The translations under genes were made by a program, and so were the position numbers. 46,598 nt of DNA from Leptolinea sp. (GTDB taxonomy: Bacteria; Chloroflexota; Anaerolineae; Anaerolineales; Anaerolineaceae): the NCBI GenBank assembly GCA_012515195.1, contig JAAYYW010000168.1:1-46598 (forward strand). Reading direction: 5' to 3'. The notes under the pieces are model-generated. The model made no database searches, was not told the DNA's origin, and worked only from the letters and a program-made list of their open reading frames with translations. Within the stretch, counting starts at the first letter, position 1; each line of letters opens with the position of its first letter. This document shows, piece after piece, positions 8,094-16,673 of the stretch.

Positions 8094-9272
8094 TTACCCC
8101 AGGCGACGCATGAAATTGTGCATGCGCTCGAGGGCCTGTTCAATCTTTTCGTAGGCTGTTGCATAGCTGGCGCGGCAAAATCCCTCTCCGCCGGCTCCGA
8201 ATGCGGTTCCCGGGACCATCGCCACACGCTCTTCTTCCAACAGTTTGTTGGCAAACATATCTTCATCCATACCAGAAGCGGTGATGTTGGGGAAAGCATA
8301 GAACGCGCCGCGGGGTTCAAATGTTTTCAAACCAAGCTGATTGAAACCATTAACGATCAATTTTCGGCGGCGGTCATATTCACTGACCATATCCTGAACG
8401 TAGGTATCTGCTTTCAATATGGCTTCGGTGGCTGCATCTTGAGCAGTTGTAGGGGCAGACATGATGGTGTATTGGTGGACGCGCAGCATGCCGGTCAGGA
8501 TTTCTTGCGGGGCACATGCGAAACCGATGCGCCAACCGGTCATCGCGTAATCTTTCGAAAAACCGCCGAGCAAAATGGTACGGTCCCTCATCCCCGGGAG
8601 GGATGGGAAGCAGACATGCTTAATCCCGTAAACCAGGCGGTCATAGATTTCATCTGATATAACGATCAGGTCATGTTTTACTGCCAGTTTTCCGACTTCA
8701 ATCAGGGCTTCGCGGCTGGCTACCGCGCCTGTCGGGTTATTGGGAAAACCGAGCAGAATAGCTTTGGTTCGCGGAGTGATGGCAGCTTCAATGGCGGAAG
8801 GCTTAAGGTCAAAATTATCTTCCATCTTGAGCGGCACTTCCACAGGAACTCCACCGGCCAGCAGAACTTCACTCTGGTATGCCACAAAACACGGTGTGGG
8901 AATGATCACCTCATCGCCGGGGTTGAGTATGGCAGTGCAGGCCAGGTAAAGGGCTTCCGAGCCGCCGACCGATATCAGCATCTCTTTTTCCGGATGGTAG
9001 GAAACGCCGTACAGACTCTCCCACTTCTGAGACAAGGCTTTTCGGAGTTCAATCTTGCCCGAATTTGATGTGTAGTGGGTCTCTCCGGCATGCAGAGAGC
9101 GGACTCCAGCTTCCAGAATGGGCAGCGGGGTGGTGAAATCAGGCTCTCCAATGCCCAGCGAAATAACATCCTTCATGGTGGCAACAATATCGAAGAACTT
9201 TCGAATACCTGAAGGTTTCAGGTTGGCAACGCGGGTACTCAAATAGGTTTTTTGTGCCTGTGTCATTTCCAT
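8094..9272 (-). CDS. PLP-dependent class I/II aminotransferase
   Basis: Fold-type I aminotransferase of 392 residues; aspartate or aromatic amino acids are likely substrates but specificity is not readable. The internal-aldimine lysine is K240 in GGFSKDYAMTGWRIG, and the cofactor-binding GFPNNPTGA and SDEIYDRL motifs are present, with the substrate-carboxylate arginine expected in FCRASYA. The ATG at 9272 has GGATGG 7 nt upstream. An alternative ATG at 9266 overlaps the stop of the small upstream gene as ATGA, and a GTG at 9287 is less likely. Any of these starts implies coupling to the small gene at 9263-9490. Confidence 0.92.
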   Translation of the reverse strand: MEMTQAQKTYLSTRVANLKPSGIRKFFDIVATMKDVISLGIGEPDFTTPLPILEAGVRSLHAGETHYTSNSGKIELRKALSQKWESLYGVSYHPEKEMLISVGGSEALYLACTAILNPGDEVIIPTPCFVAYQSEVLLAGGVPVEVPLKMEDNFDLKPSAIEAAITPRTKAILLGFPNNPTGAVASREALIEVGKLAVKHDLIVISDEIYDRLVYGIKHVCFPSLPGMRDRTILLGGFSKDYAMTGWRIGFACAPQEILTGMLRVHQYTIMSAPTTAQDAATEAILKADTYVQDMVSEYDRRRKLIVNGFNQLGLKTFEPRGAFYAFPNITASGMDEDMFANKLLEEERVAMVPGTAFGAGGEGFCRASYATAYEKIEQALERMHNFMRRLG

Positions 9273-9490
9273 GGTTTTACCATCCACACCTGAGAGTTTT
9301 CATCATACGACAGCAGAAACCTGTTCTGCTCTTTGTCGAGAACATCGAAGGAAAAACCCTCTGGTGTTCTGACTTCATTTATTAAGGAAGATACCTCATG
9401 TTTCTGTCCATCCCACCAGAAGCGGATGGGCCGTTCGGGATACCGCTGACTTGCCAGACATTCGACTCGGCTCTCTATTCCAGTGCCCAG
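9263..9490 (-). CDS. Small conserved-looking protein, non-standard start
   Basis: About 71-75 residues. The frame fills the whole gap between the nucleotidyltransferase and aminotransferase genes, ends in ATGA overlap with an aminotransferase start codon, and encodes an ordered-looking, Trp/Arg-rich protein (ERPIRFWWDGQKHEV, then RTPEGFSFDVLD, then SQVWMVKPWK). The order of a Val-Glu-Cys strand, ERP, a W/G/hydrophobic strand and a C-terminal Trp strand resembles small DUF6504-type proteins; this is from memory and unverified. There is no in-frame ATG, GTG or TTG downstream of the upstream stop codon near the end of the preceding gene. Likely starts are CTG at 9490, with GGAG 7 nt upstream, or ATA at 9478, which overlaps the preceding TAG. 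Confidence 0.65.
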   Translation of the reverse strand: MGTGIESRVECLASQRYPERPIRFWWDGQKHEVSSLINEVRTPEGFSFDVLDKEQNRFLLSYDENSQVWMVKPWK

Positions 9491-10488
9491 GATGAATCTC
9501 CGAGGTTAAGCCGGGCAGCCTGTCCCTGCAACTGGACGTTGCGGCCGAGAAGCGAGTCTTCCAGCATCATTTGCTGGATTCGAGTGCCTTTTTCGACAAT
9601 TGTATTTTTCAGGATGACGTTGCGTACTTCACAATCGGCATCCAGGGAAACATACGGACCGATTACCGAATTCTCAACAACGGCAGTGGGATGGATAAAA
9701 ACGGGTGGAATGATACTCACACCCTCGCGTTTTTCCGCAATTTTCGAGTTATCGTGCCCATGTTCCAGCAAATAATGATTGGTTTCAAGCAGACTCTGAG
9801 GGGTTCCAGCATCCAGCCAGGTTTCAACCCGGCTGGGGCGGATCTTTGTGCCTTTTTCCAAAAGAATGTTGATCGCATCCGCCAGAAAGTATTCACCCTT
9901 GAGCATGATCTTGCGGTCCATCTGGTCTTGAATGGCAGCAATGAGGTCTTCCCCTCGTTTAAAATAATAAAAGCCGACCAGGGCAAGGTTATTAGACATC
10001 TCCTCTGGTTTTTCCACCAGATGATTCACCCAATCCTGTTTGTCAACCTCTGCCACACCGAAACGACGGGGATCAGGAACCGGTTTGACCCAGGCGGCAC
10101 CGTCAATTTTCGGATCAGCCAGCACATCAAAATTGGTTTCGATGAGCGTATCCGAGAATGTCATCAGCATTGGCCCAACAAGGTAATCCCGGGCAATGTA
10201 CATGGCGTCTGATTGACCGCGCATCGCTTCCTGGACCACAAAATGTACCGACTTGTCTGGATGCATAATTTCCATATATTCCTGAACCTGTTCAAGTTGG
10301 TTGGGACCAACGATAAGAACAAATTCTGGTTTATAGGTTTCAGGGAGCGGTCTGAACTGTTCCAAAACATAATCCAGCACCGTCTTTCCTGCCAGACCGA
10401 TGAGAGGTTTGGGTTTGCTATATGTATGAGGCCTCATCCTTGTACCAAGGCCGGCCATGGGTATGACAATTTTGATGGTCGTAGACAA
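9475..10488 (-). CDS. Sugar-1-phosphate nucleotidyltransferase
   Basis: 337 residues. The N-terminal Rossmann-like domain transfers an NMP to a sugar phosphate: the signature is AGLGTRMRPHT followed by KPKPLIGLAGK, and FSDTLI carries a metal-binding aspartate. The C-terminal 90 residues show the hexapeptide-like pattern of a left-handed beta helix (VENSVIGPYVSLDADCEV). The family includes glucose-1-phosphate thymidylyl- and uridylyltransferases; the exact sugar and nucleotide are not readable. The start is TTG at 10488 with GGGAGAG upstream, a clear rare-start case. It is the first gene of the - strand operon ending with gatB. Confidence 0.88.
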   Translation of the reverse strand: MSTTIKIVIPMAGLGTRMRPHTYSKPKPLIGLAGKTVLDYVLEQFRPLPETYKPEFVLIVGPNQLEQVQEYMEIMHPDKSVHFVVQEAMRGQSDAMYIARDYLVGPMLMTFSDTLIETNFDVLADPKIDGAAWVKPVPDPRRFGVAEVDKQDWVNHLVEKPEEMSNNLALVGFYYFKRGEDLIAAIQDQMDRKIMLKGEYFLADAINILLEKGTKIRPSRVETWLDAGTPQSLLETNHYLLEHGHDNSKIAEKREGVSIIPPVFIHPTAVVENSVIGPYVSLDADCEVRNVILKNTIVEKGTRIQQMMLEDSLLGRNVQLQGQAARLNLGDSSWALE

Positions 10489-10558
10489 TTTTTCTCTCCC
10501 GATTAGGGTTAAATGATTTTATCACTGCTTTCATTTGAAGAAACCGCCCTGTTGTCAG

Positions 10559-10587
10559 TTGAATTCGATGATGATTTGAAATATCAT
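10559..10587 (+). promoter_or_regulatory. Promoter of the 10605 lipoprotein gene
   Basis: TTGAAT at 10559-10564, a 17-bp spacer, then TATCAT at 10582-10587. Transcription would start near 10594, just at the AAGGAG ribosome site (10594-10599) before the GTG at 10605. On the opposite strand TGATAAAAT offers an extended -10 for the divergent nucleotidyltransferase gene. Confidence 0.6.
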
Positions 10588-10604
10588 CAAAATAAGGAGC
10601 TTAT

Positions 10605-11057
10605 GTGAAAACCATGCGAAAATTAAAGATAACGGCCATCTGCCTGACCATTTTTCTGCTTACCATTTCCTGCAGTTTGATATCTGGTGAACCTGTCTCT
10701 AAGGGTAGCGTGGTCACGGGGGTTACACTGGCTCGTGATTCTGAACCGGAGACCTATAACCCAATTGAGCCATCCAAAACCTTTGGACCTCAAGACATTA
10801 TCCATGCCATTGTCTCAGTACAAGGAGCCCCGCAGGGTACTCTGTTCACTGCCAAATGGGTGGTCGTTGATGTTGGCGACCCGGCGCAGGACGAATTACA
10901 AATGGATGTCACAGAGACCGAGCAGGGCGGCTCCGGGAATCTCGATTTCACACTCTCGCCGGATGGTAGTTTTCTTCCCGGAGCATACCGGGTTGAGATC
11001 TATGTAAATAATGAATTGGTTGAGGTCAGAGAATATTTGGTTATTGGTGGTGACTGA
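10605..11057 (+). CDS. Small lipoprotein, predicted beta-sandwich
   Basis: 150-residue exported protein. The N-terminal signal sequence (basic residues, then a hydrophobic run to about residue 22) ends near LLTISC, a slightly off-consensus lipobox. The mature part has alternating hydrophobic strands, with AKWVVVDVG, GGSGNLDFTLS and GAYRVEIYVNNELV, as in Ig-like ligand or protein-binding domains. The function is not known. The start is GTG at 10605 with AAGGAG 5 nt upstream; a downstream in-frame ATG at 10614 is less well placed. It stands alone between its own promoter and a strong terminator. Confidence 0.78.
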   Translation: MKTMRKLKITAICLTIFLLTISCSLISGEPVSKGSVVTGVTLARDSEPETYNPIEPSKTFGPQDIIHAIVSVQGAPQGTLFTAKWVVVDVGDPAQDELQMDVTETEQGGSGNLDFTLSPDGSFLPGAYRVEIYVNNELVEVREYLVIGGD

Positions 11058-11076
11058 TCACCATATTTCGATTCGT

Positions 11077-11113
11077 AAGGGCACGCCGTTCTCACGGCGT
11101 GCCCTTGTTGTGT
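11077..11113 (+). terminator. Terminator after the 10605 lipoprotein gene
   Basis: A perfect 13-bp stem, AAGGGCACGCCGT (11077-11089) with ACGGCGTGCCCTT (11094-11106), has a TCTC loop and is followed by GTTGTGTTT. The T-rich side is on the + strand. It also lies 21 bp past the gatA stop on the other strand. Confidence 0.88.
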
Positions 11114-11133
11114 TTAAGTAATTACTCGCTGTT

Positions 11134-12606
11134 TTACAACTCTGGCGTCTTTGTATGCCAGTCTGTTACCTGCTGGTAGGCGTGGCCAGCTTTAAACAAG
11201 ACCTCTTCTTTATAATGCGGCCCCATCAATTGCATACCAATAGGCAAATTCTGGTTGTCAAAACCACAGCAGAACGCCAGACCGGGTACTCCAGCCAGAT
11301 TGGCCGGCAGGGTGAATACATCTTCCAGGTACATAGCCAGAGGATCTTCGGTGTGCGCGCCGCGTTTGAAGGCAGTCGTCGGGGCAATGGGCGCGGCTAT
11401 CATATCGACCGCTTCAAAGACTTTGTCAAAGTCCTGTTTGATGAGCGTACGTACTTTCTGTGCCTGGCCATAATACGCGTCATAATAACCGGCGGAGAGG
11501 GCATACGTCCCAAGCATGATTCTGCGTTTTACTTCTGAACCGAAACCGGCTCCCCGCGATTTTTTGAACATTTCGATATTGCCCTCAGAAGGGACTCGCA
11601 GCCCGAAGCGCACGCCATCGTAACGGGCCAGGTTGGCACTGGCTTCAGCCGGCGCGATAAGGTAATAGACAGGCAGGGCATATTCGGTGTGCGGCAGACT
11701 GACCTGTTTGATCTCAGCGCCCATGGCAGCGAACTGTGCAATGGCTGCCCGCACCGCTTTTTCCACATCAGGCTGAATACCTTCAATGAAATATTCTTTG
11801 GGAACGCCAATTCTCAAGCCCTTCAAGTCAGTACGCCCATCCAGTTGTATTTGCGGTATGGGAATATCCATGCTGGTGGCATCTTTAATGTCATAGCCTG
11901 CCATTATGGTGAACAGAAGAGCGGTATCTTCCACATTGCGGGCAAGAACACCAACTGAATCGAGCGAAGAACCGTAAGCGATCAATCCATATCGGCTGAC
12001 GCGTCCATACGTAGGCTTGATACCAGTTACACCGCAAAATGAGGCGGGTTGTCGCACGCTACCACCGGTATCAGTCCCAAGAGCAGCCGGAGCCAGGCGG
12101 GCAGCTACCACAGCCGCACTTCCTCCGCTGGAACCACCGGGAACGCGTTCCCGGTCCCATGGATTACGGGTAGTGAAGTAAGCGGAATTCTCTGTGGATG
12201 AGCCCATGGCGAACTCATCAGTGTTTGTTTTTCCAAGGATTACCACGCCGGCATCCTGAAGTTTTTGGACGCTTGTGGCCGTATAAACCGGTTTGAAGTT
12301 TTCCAGTATCTTTGACCCACAGGTGCAGCGAATGTTGGCAACTGTCAGCACATCTTTGACAGCTATTGGCAATCCAAGAAGACGGGGAACCGGAGCAAGC
12401 GACTCGTTGAGTAATTTACGTTTATTGTCGCTGGCTTTTGCCTGTTCCAGGGCAAGGTCAGGTGTGCGGGTCAGGTAAGCCTGCACAGATGGCTCAAGTT
12501 TTTCCGTCCGGTCAATCAAGGCAGTTGTCAATTCAACGCTGGAGCATTCGCCGGAATTCAAAGCATTGACCGCCTGGGTAACAGTCAGGTCGATAAGCTC
12601 GGTCAT
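11134..12606 (-). CDS. gatA: Asp-tRNA(Asn)/Glu-tRNA(Gln) amidotransferase subunit A
   Basis: Glutaminase subunit of GatCAB; it hydrolyses glutamine and channels ammonia to GatB. The amidase-signature Ser-cisSer-Lys triad is visible: K84 in PIAVKD, the serines S159/S160 in GGSSGGSAA and the nucleophile S183 in GTDTGGSVRQPA. At 490 residues it is full length. The ATG at 12606 overlaps the end of gatC by 4 bp, so the two are translationally coupled. No separate promoter is needed: transcription comes from the gatC promoter. Confidence 0.97.
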   Translation of the reverse strand: MTELIDLTVTQAVNALNSGECSSVELTTALIDRTEKLEPSVQAYLTRTPDLALEQAKASDNKRKLLNESLAPVPRLLGLPIAVKDVLTVANIRCTCGSKILENFKPVYTATSVQKLQDAGVVILGKTNTDEFAMGSSTENSAYFTTRNPWDRERVPGGSSGGSAAVVAARLAPAALGTDTGGSVRQPASFCGVTGIKPTYGRVSRYGLIAYGSSLDSVGVLARNVEDTALLFTIMAGYDIKDATSMDIPIPQIQLDGRTDLKGLRIGVPKEYFIEGIQPDVEKAVRAAIAQFAAMGAEIKQVSLPHTEYALPVYYLIAPAEASANLARYDGVRFGLRVPSEGNIEMFKKSRGAGFGSEVKRRIMLGTYALSAGYYDAYYGQAQKVRTLIKQDFDKVFEAVDMIAAPIAPTTAFKRGAHTEDPLAMYLEDVFTLPANLAGVPGLAFCCGFDNQNLPIGMQLMGPHYKEEVLFKAGHAYQQVTDWHTKTPEL

Positions 12607-12899
12607 TGTGGCTCCTCCAGCGCGGGAGGAACTTTAAACTGGTCTTTTTCTGACTGCGGTGCGTTCAGCAACAATTTGTCCACAGGCAGCGATTCGATCG
12701 GTGAATCTTCACGGAAACGGCTGCGGGCAGGAAGAACGCTTGAAGTGGGTGGTATCTGGCTCGTATCCAGAGTTTTCAAACGGTCAGCGTATTCAAGAAT
12801 GGAGGATAACTGCTGCTGATATCGTTCAATTTCACTGTCGGTCAATTCCAGTCGAGCCAGTCTGGCAATATGAATGACTTCTTCTCGTGTTAGTGACAT
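12603..12899 (-). CDS. gatC: Asp-tRNA(Asn)/Glu-tRNA(Gln) amidotransferase subunit C
   Basis: 98-residue subunit that wraps around and stabilises the GatA-GatB interface. It shows the usual N-terminal VIHIARLARLELTDSEIERY and LSSILEYADRLKTLDTSQI pattern and the later RxDxP-like segment (here SRFREDSP). The ATG at 12899 has no Shine-Dalgarno but lies 6 nt after a consensus -10 box, so the message is probably leaderless. It overlaps gatA by 4 bp. Confidence 0.95.
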   Translation of the reverse strand: MSLTREEVIHIARLARLELTDSEIERYQQQLSSILEYADRLKTLDTSQIPPTSSVLPARSRFREDSPIESLPVDKLLLNAPQSEKDQFKVPPALEEPQ

Positions 12900-12905
12900 G
12901 ACCGG

Positions 12906-12914
12906 ATTATATCA
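12906..12914 (-). promoter_or_regulatory. Leaderless extended -10 promoter of gatCA
   Basis: Reading the - strand, TGA-TATAAT (TATAAT at 12911-12906) is a perfect extended -10. Only CCGGTC separates it from the gatC ATG, so transcription should begin at or within a base or two of the start codon. Confidence 0.7.
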
Positions 12915-12994
12915 AAAGCTGTCCGAATTCCTGCTTGAAATAAGGAGGAAAAGTGGACAATTAGAATTTCAATTGGAATTGGTCGAATCACGGT

Positions 12995-13024
12995 TTGAAT
13001 GTTTGTACAGGGGGCTATTGTAAT
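12995..13024 (+). promoter_or_regulatory. Candidate promoter for P1
   Basis: TTGAAT (12995-13000), an 18-bp spacer and TGTAAT (13019-13024). It would give a leader of about 70 nt before the P1 ATG at 13101, which has GGAGGG at 13091-13096. Just upstream, 12963-12982 contains repeated CAATTGGAATTGG-like AT-rich sequence. Confidence 0.45.
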
Positions 13025-13100
13025 TCAATGAGTATTGACCTATAGTGGATGTAGCATCGATGCCAGGTCACCGCTTCCCTATTTGTGTTCGGAGGGATAT

Positions 13101-14135
13101 ATGGACAGGGCATTTTCTTTTTTCCGGACCAGCTTGATTCTGGTCATTCTGTTTTTTCTAACCATCACGGGCTGCAACTATCCATTTCCTCAGAGAGCTA
13201 TACCTGTACCACCAACGCTCCCGCCCAAACCTCCACCGACGCCACTTCCAACCGTTGAACTTACGGTGGAACCTTCACCGATTCCTCATGTGCTGATCCC
13301 TGTGACCGGTAGTGGAAAAGAACAAACAATCCACGATCAGGTTAATAAGGACTATGCCAGCCAGAAACGAGCGTATGGTGGTGATGAGTATCGCACCGGC
13401 CGGTTTGAACGACCATTTGATAAGAATATGGAATACCTGGGTCATATTGATATCGTTAAAGTAACCATGACCCGCGAAGATCCAATTTTTATATTTGTGA
13501 AAATTCAGGTCGCTGATCCTGTTGTTCCAGCTAATGTGGGAGAGGCTTATTTCGGGCTTGAGCTCGATCTGAATCGTGACGGCCGGAGTATGTATTTCAT
13601 CCGCGGGGCACGACCATTCACAGAAGAATGGTCAGTAAATGGTGTGGATGTATGGAAGAGCTCATCATCCATGCAACCACTGGCTTCATCTGGAACGGGC
13701 ATTCCGGTCACCGGAACCTTCGGTTTTGATGTTAGCATGCTTTTGGAAGGCAAGGGAGATGATGTAGACCTGGCCTGGATACGACTGAGTCCAGGAACAC
13801 AGGATACAGTGGAAATCGCATTTAAGAATCAATTGGTCGGTGGTGTTAAAGGTGAATTTGTCTGGCGCCCGTTCACCGATGGCGTGCCATTCCACCCCAA
13901 CCTCTACGACCTGCAAAACACTTATACCCTTGAACAGGCTGGATCTCCAATTGCTGGAGAGATGGATTATCCGTTGAAAGAAGTTCACTCAGTGGATAAT
14001 ACCTGCCGGGTGGCTTCAGGCTATGAGGCAACCGGAAAAGAGCCTGGTCTCTGTCCCCTTCCTCCTCCTCCAGGGAAACCAGATAAGCCTGGTGATACTC
14101 CACCCGAGCCTACCGAAGAGATCATCCTTTATTAA
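13101..14135 (+). CDS. P1: array-family lipoprotein, function unknown
   Basis: First of five paralogues. 344 residues from the ATG at 13101 (GGAGGG upstream; an upstream in-frame start at 13035 lacks a ribosome site and would bury the signal peptide). Signal sequence with lipobox TITGC, then a Pro/Thr linker to about residue 70. The family domain runs from QTIHDQ through RAYGGDEY, RFERPFD, an acidic loop DLNRDGR after LE, EIAFKNQLVGG, FVWRPFTDG, YPLKEVHSVDNTCR and PGLCP. The acidic loop resembles an EF-hand-type calcium site. Alternating strands and many conserved Trp/Gly residues suggest an extracellular beta domain. It is closest to P2. No enzymatic motif is recognised. Confidence 0.85.
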   Translation: MDRAFSFFRTSLILVILFFLTITGCNYPFPQRAIPVPPTLPPKPPPTPLPTVELTVEPSPIPHVLIPVTGSGKEQTIHDQVNKDYASQKRAYGGDEYRTGRFERPFDKNMEYLGHIDIVKVTMTREDPIFIFVKIQVADPVVPANVGEAYFGLELDLNRDGRSMYFIRGARPFTEEWSVNGVDVWKSSSSMQPLASSGTGIPVTGTFGFDVSMLLEGKGDDVDLAWIRLSPGTQDTVEIAFKNQLVGGVKGEFVWRPFTDGVPFHPNLYDLQNTYTLEQAGSPIAGEMDYPLKEVHSVDNTCRVASGYEATGKEPGLCPLPPPPGKPDKPGDTPPEPTEEIILY

Positions 14136-14169
14136 GCTCAGAATCTCTTCCGCCAAACCGGAGGCAAAA

Positions 14170-15222
14170 ATGAAATATATGAGATCGCTTATTATTACCT
14201 GTCTGCTTGGACTGACAGCTTGTAATCCTCCTGCCATTCCTGTGGAGGAAGATCCAACCGCTCCTCCTCCAATTTCAATTCCAACCATTGAACCCACCCT
14301 GATACCGGAACCAACTTTGGTGATCGTCACCCCCGCAAATCAAGAAATTCCAATAGAACTTGAACCACCCCAACATGTGGTATATCCGGGCGAGATTTCC
14401 GGCAGGGAACAGACCATTCATGATCAGGTCACGGAATCATATGCAGCTCAAAAGCGGGCATACGGCGGAGATGAATACTATGACGGTCGGTTCGAACGTC
14501 CGTTTGACCGGGAGATGGGATATCTGGGTCATCTTGATATCGTGAAATCAACCATGGTTCGTACAGACCCAGAATTTGTGTTTGTATCCATCCAGGTGGT
14601 CAACCCTGTAGCATCAGCCATAAACACACCATCTTATTATGGGTTGGAACTGGACCTGAACAAGGATGGACGAAGCCTGTTCATGATCCGGGGTCTTGGA
14701 CCGCTGTCTGAAGAATGGACAACGGATGGCGTGGATGTTTGGAAGAGTTCCGCGGCGGAACGACGTGTGAACGTGGCATCCGAGGGGATGATCCCTGTGA
14801 CTGGATCGCTGGGATTTGATATAAACCTGTTACGAGCCGGCCGCGGAGAGGATAATGACCTTGCCTGGATACGTCTCAGACCCGGGACAGCTGAAGTGGT
14901 GGAAATCGCTTTCAAAGATAGTATTGTGGGTGGTGAAGAAGGTGAATTCATTTGGCGCCCATTTACGGACGGCGCTCCATACACAGAAAAACAATACGAT
15001 CTTCAGGTCTATTACACCCTTGAGCAGGCAGGTTCTCCGTATAAGGGCGAGAAGGATTACCCATTAAAAGAGGTATACGCCGTTGATAACACCTGCCGGG
15101 TCGCTTCAGGATACGAAGCAACCGGATACGAACCCGGATTGTGCCCGTTATCTTTACCTGACGTGCCCCAACATAGAGACGAACCACCGCCCTGCTTTAC
15201 ACCAAACGGAGCTCCCTGCTGA
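14170..15222 (+). CDS. P2: array-family lipoprotein, function unknown
   Basis: 350 residues from the ATG at 14170 (GGAGG just upstream; the frame is open back into P1 but that part is a shadow). Lipobox LTAC, a Pro/Glu/Thr linker, then the family domain: QTIHDQ, RAYGGDEYYDGRFERPFD, DLNKDGR, EEWTTDGVDVWKSS, EIAFKDSIVGG, FIWRPFTDG, YPLKEVYAVDNTCR, PGLCP. Nearly every block matches P1, so the pair is a recent-looking duplication 34 bp apart and probably one operon. The tail adds a short CFTPNGAPC motif at the very end, comparable to the Cys-rich tail of P3. Confidence 0.85.
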   Translation: MKYMRSLIITCLLGLTACNPPAIPVEEDPTAPPPISIPTIEPTLIPEPTLVIVTPANQEIPIELEPPQHVVYPGEISGREQTIHDQVTESYAAQKRAYGGDEYYDGRFERPFDREMGYLGHLDIVKSTMVRTDPEFVFVSIQVVNPVASAINTPSYYGLELDLNKDGRSLFMIRGLGPLSEEWTTDGVDVWKSSAAERRVNVASEGMIPVTGSLGFDINLLRAGRGEDNDLAWIRLRPGTAEVVEIAFKDSIVGGEEGEFIWRPFTDGAPYTEKQYDLQVYYTLEQAGSPYKGEKDYPLKEVYAVDNTCRVASGYEATGYEPGLCPLSLPDVPQHRDEPPPCFTPNGAPC

Positions 15223-15256
15223 CGATTCTATGTTCGATATTGACACCCTGATGAAA

Positions 15257-15290
15257 CTGGCTGATCTTTAAAAAGATCAGCCAGTTTTCT
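15257..15290 (+). terminator. Terminator after P2
   Basis: CTGGCTGATC (15257-15266) pairs with GATCAGCCAG (15275-15284), extended by T/A pairs, and is followed by TTTTCTGTTT on the + strand. It ends the P1-P2 transcript; the facing YibE/F gene ends 34 bp further on. Confidence 0.85.
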
Positions 15291-15323
15291 GTTTATTTAT
15301 AAAACATGGGTATAAAAATCTAT

Positions 15324-16547
15324 TCAATCATATTCAATGGGCGCAGGTTTCTGACAACCAACCTCTGAATAGTTGAGCAATGGACCAAACACGGTAACAA
15401 ATTTTTGCAGACGATCATTATCTGCCACCACCCAGCAAGCCAGAAAGGTTGTGATGGGAACCGCCATGAATAAACCTATGGTGCCGACAAGGGTTCGGAC
15501 GATCTCTTCTGCCATAAAGTTCATATTGACCAGATTCAAAAACCGTACATTGCTGGTGGAAAACATGAGGAATAGGGATAGGGATGCCCCAAGGTATGCC
15601 AGCAGAAGAGTATTCACCGTAGCCGCGATGTGATCCTTGCCCACATTCATCGAGCGTATATAGCGATCCCGCAGGGTCATATCCGGATTTGCCCGGTACA
15701 TTTCAATAACAGTGGATGTCTGTCCCAATACCAGGTCATCCAGGATACCAAGCGCGCCGATGATGATGCCAGCGATCAGAAGGTTTTTTAGATTCATCTG
15801 ATCATTTTGTTGCATTAAGAACATGGCGCTCTCTTCACCCATTCCATTCAACCGCGTAAACTCAACAGAGATGACTGCCAGCAACCCGGTGAAAACCACG
15901 GAGATCAATATCGCCGCCAGGGAAATATGGGTTTTCAACGTCCACCCGTAAACCAGATACTGGGTTATGGTCAAAAACAAAAGGGAACCCAAAAGGCTGA
16001 TTAGGATCGGATTCTGTCCATTCAGGATTTGCGGAATGATGTAATAGATGATCACAACAATGCTGATACCTATTCCTATCAGACTGCTGATGCCCTTCCA
16101 TCCACTGACAGACACACAAACGATCACAAAGACCAGCGTCAGTAATAATAAGGGTAATAACCGGATGTAATCCACAAAGTCCACAAACACAGATCCATCC
16201 GGTAATTCGGAGACAGAAACAAGAATTTCCTGGTCTTTTGTAAGAAGATCATTCCTGGCAAGAACATGCTGCCGTCCGTAATCAATTGTGAATTGTTTCC
16301 CTTCGTGATCCCCCTCCAGGATGAGAAGATCAACCACTTGGTAAGGCTGTTCTTCTCCTTCTGCCGGTACCGTGCCTTCCTCTAAAATCGAGTGAACACG
16401 GGCTTTGACCGTGTCGGACGAATAGCCAATGGTGTTGGTGTTCTGTGCAGGATGCCTTAGCGATGCAGCAAATATGAGTAAGGCCAGGAACAGTCCAACA
16501 GCCAGGGTCGTTATTTTTGAATGCTTGTTTATTTTTTCCCAGAACAT
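15324..16547 (-). CDS. YibE/F-like multipass membrane protein
   Basis: 407 residues. An N-terminal helix (about 14-30), an extracytoplasmic part of about 100 residues (VKARVHSILEEG, then GKQFTIDYGR), and then seven or so hydrophobic segments. The family hallmarks are GILDDLVLGQTS followed about 40 residues later by GKDHIAATVNTLLLAYLGASL. YibE/F proteins are widespread in Gram-positive-type bacteria and their function is not established; transport has been suggested. The ATG at 16547 has GGTGAAG upstream. It is oriented against the flanking paralogue genes, so it has its own transcript, and any functional tie to the array is speculative. Confidence 0.85.
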   Translation of the reverse strand: MFWEKINKHSKITTLAVGLFLALLIFAASLRHPAQNTNTIGYSSDTVKARVHSILEEGTVPAEGEEQPYQVVDLLILEGDHEGKQFTIDYGRQHVLARNDLLTKDQEILVSVSELPDGSVFVDFVDYIRLLPLLLLTLVFVIVCVSVSGWKGISSLIGIGISIVVIIYYIIPQILNGQNPILISLLGSLLFLTITQYLVYGWTLKTHISLAAILISVVFTGLLAVISVEFTRLNGMGEESAMFLMQQNDQMNLKNLLIAGIIIGALGILDDLVLGQTSTVIEMYRANPDMTLRDRYIRSMNVGKDHIAATVNTLLLAYLGASLSLFLMFSTSNVRFLNLVNMNFMAEEIVRTLVGTIGLFMAVPITTFLACWVVADNDRLQKFVTVFGPLLNYSEVGCQKPAPIEYD

Positions 16548-16567
16548 ACTTCACCGTCAACTTTTTT

Positions 16568-16589
16568 CCTGCCGGTCTATTCCGGCAGG
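16568..16589 (-). other. Hairpin in the YibE/F gene leader
   Basis: CCTGCCGG (16568-16575) and CCGGCAGG (16582-16589) form a perfect 8-bp stem with a 6-nt loop, about 20 nt before the YibE/F start codon. T runs flank it on the + strand (16562-16567 and 16591-16594). On the - strand it would sit in the 5' leader. It could be a + strand terminator for antisense transcription or a leader structure. Confidence 0.45.
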
Positions 16590-16673
16590 GTTTTCAATTC
16601 AAAAACACATCAAACGTCGAAATGTATCATAAAAAACCACAGTTTTGGGAATGGGTTACAAATTGTGAAAACC

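Noticed and set aside
14023..14169. Longer start for P2 within P1
   Set aside because: It would remove the signal peptide from the N-terminus and there is a GGAGG just before 14170.
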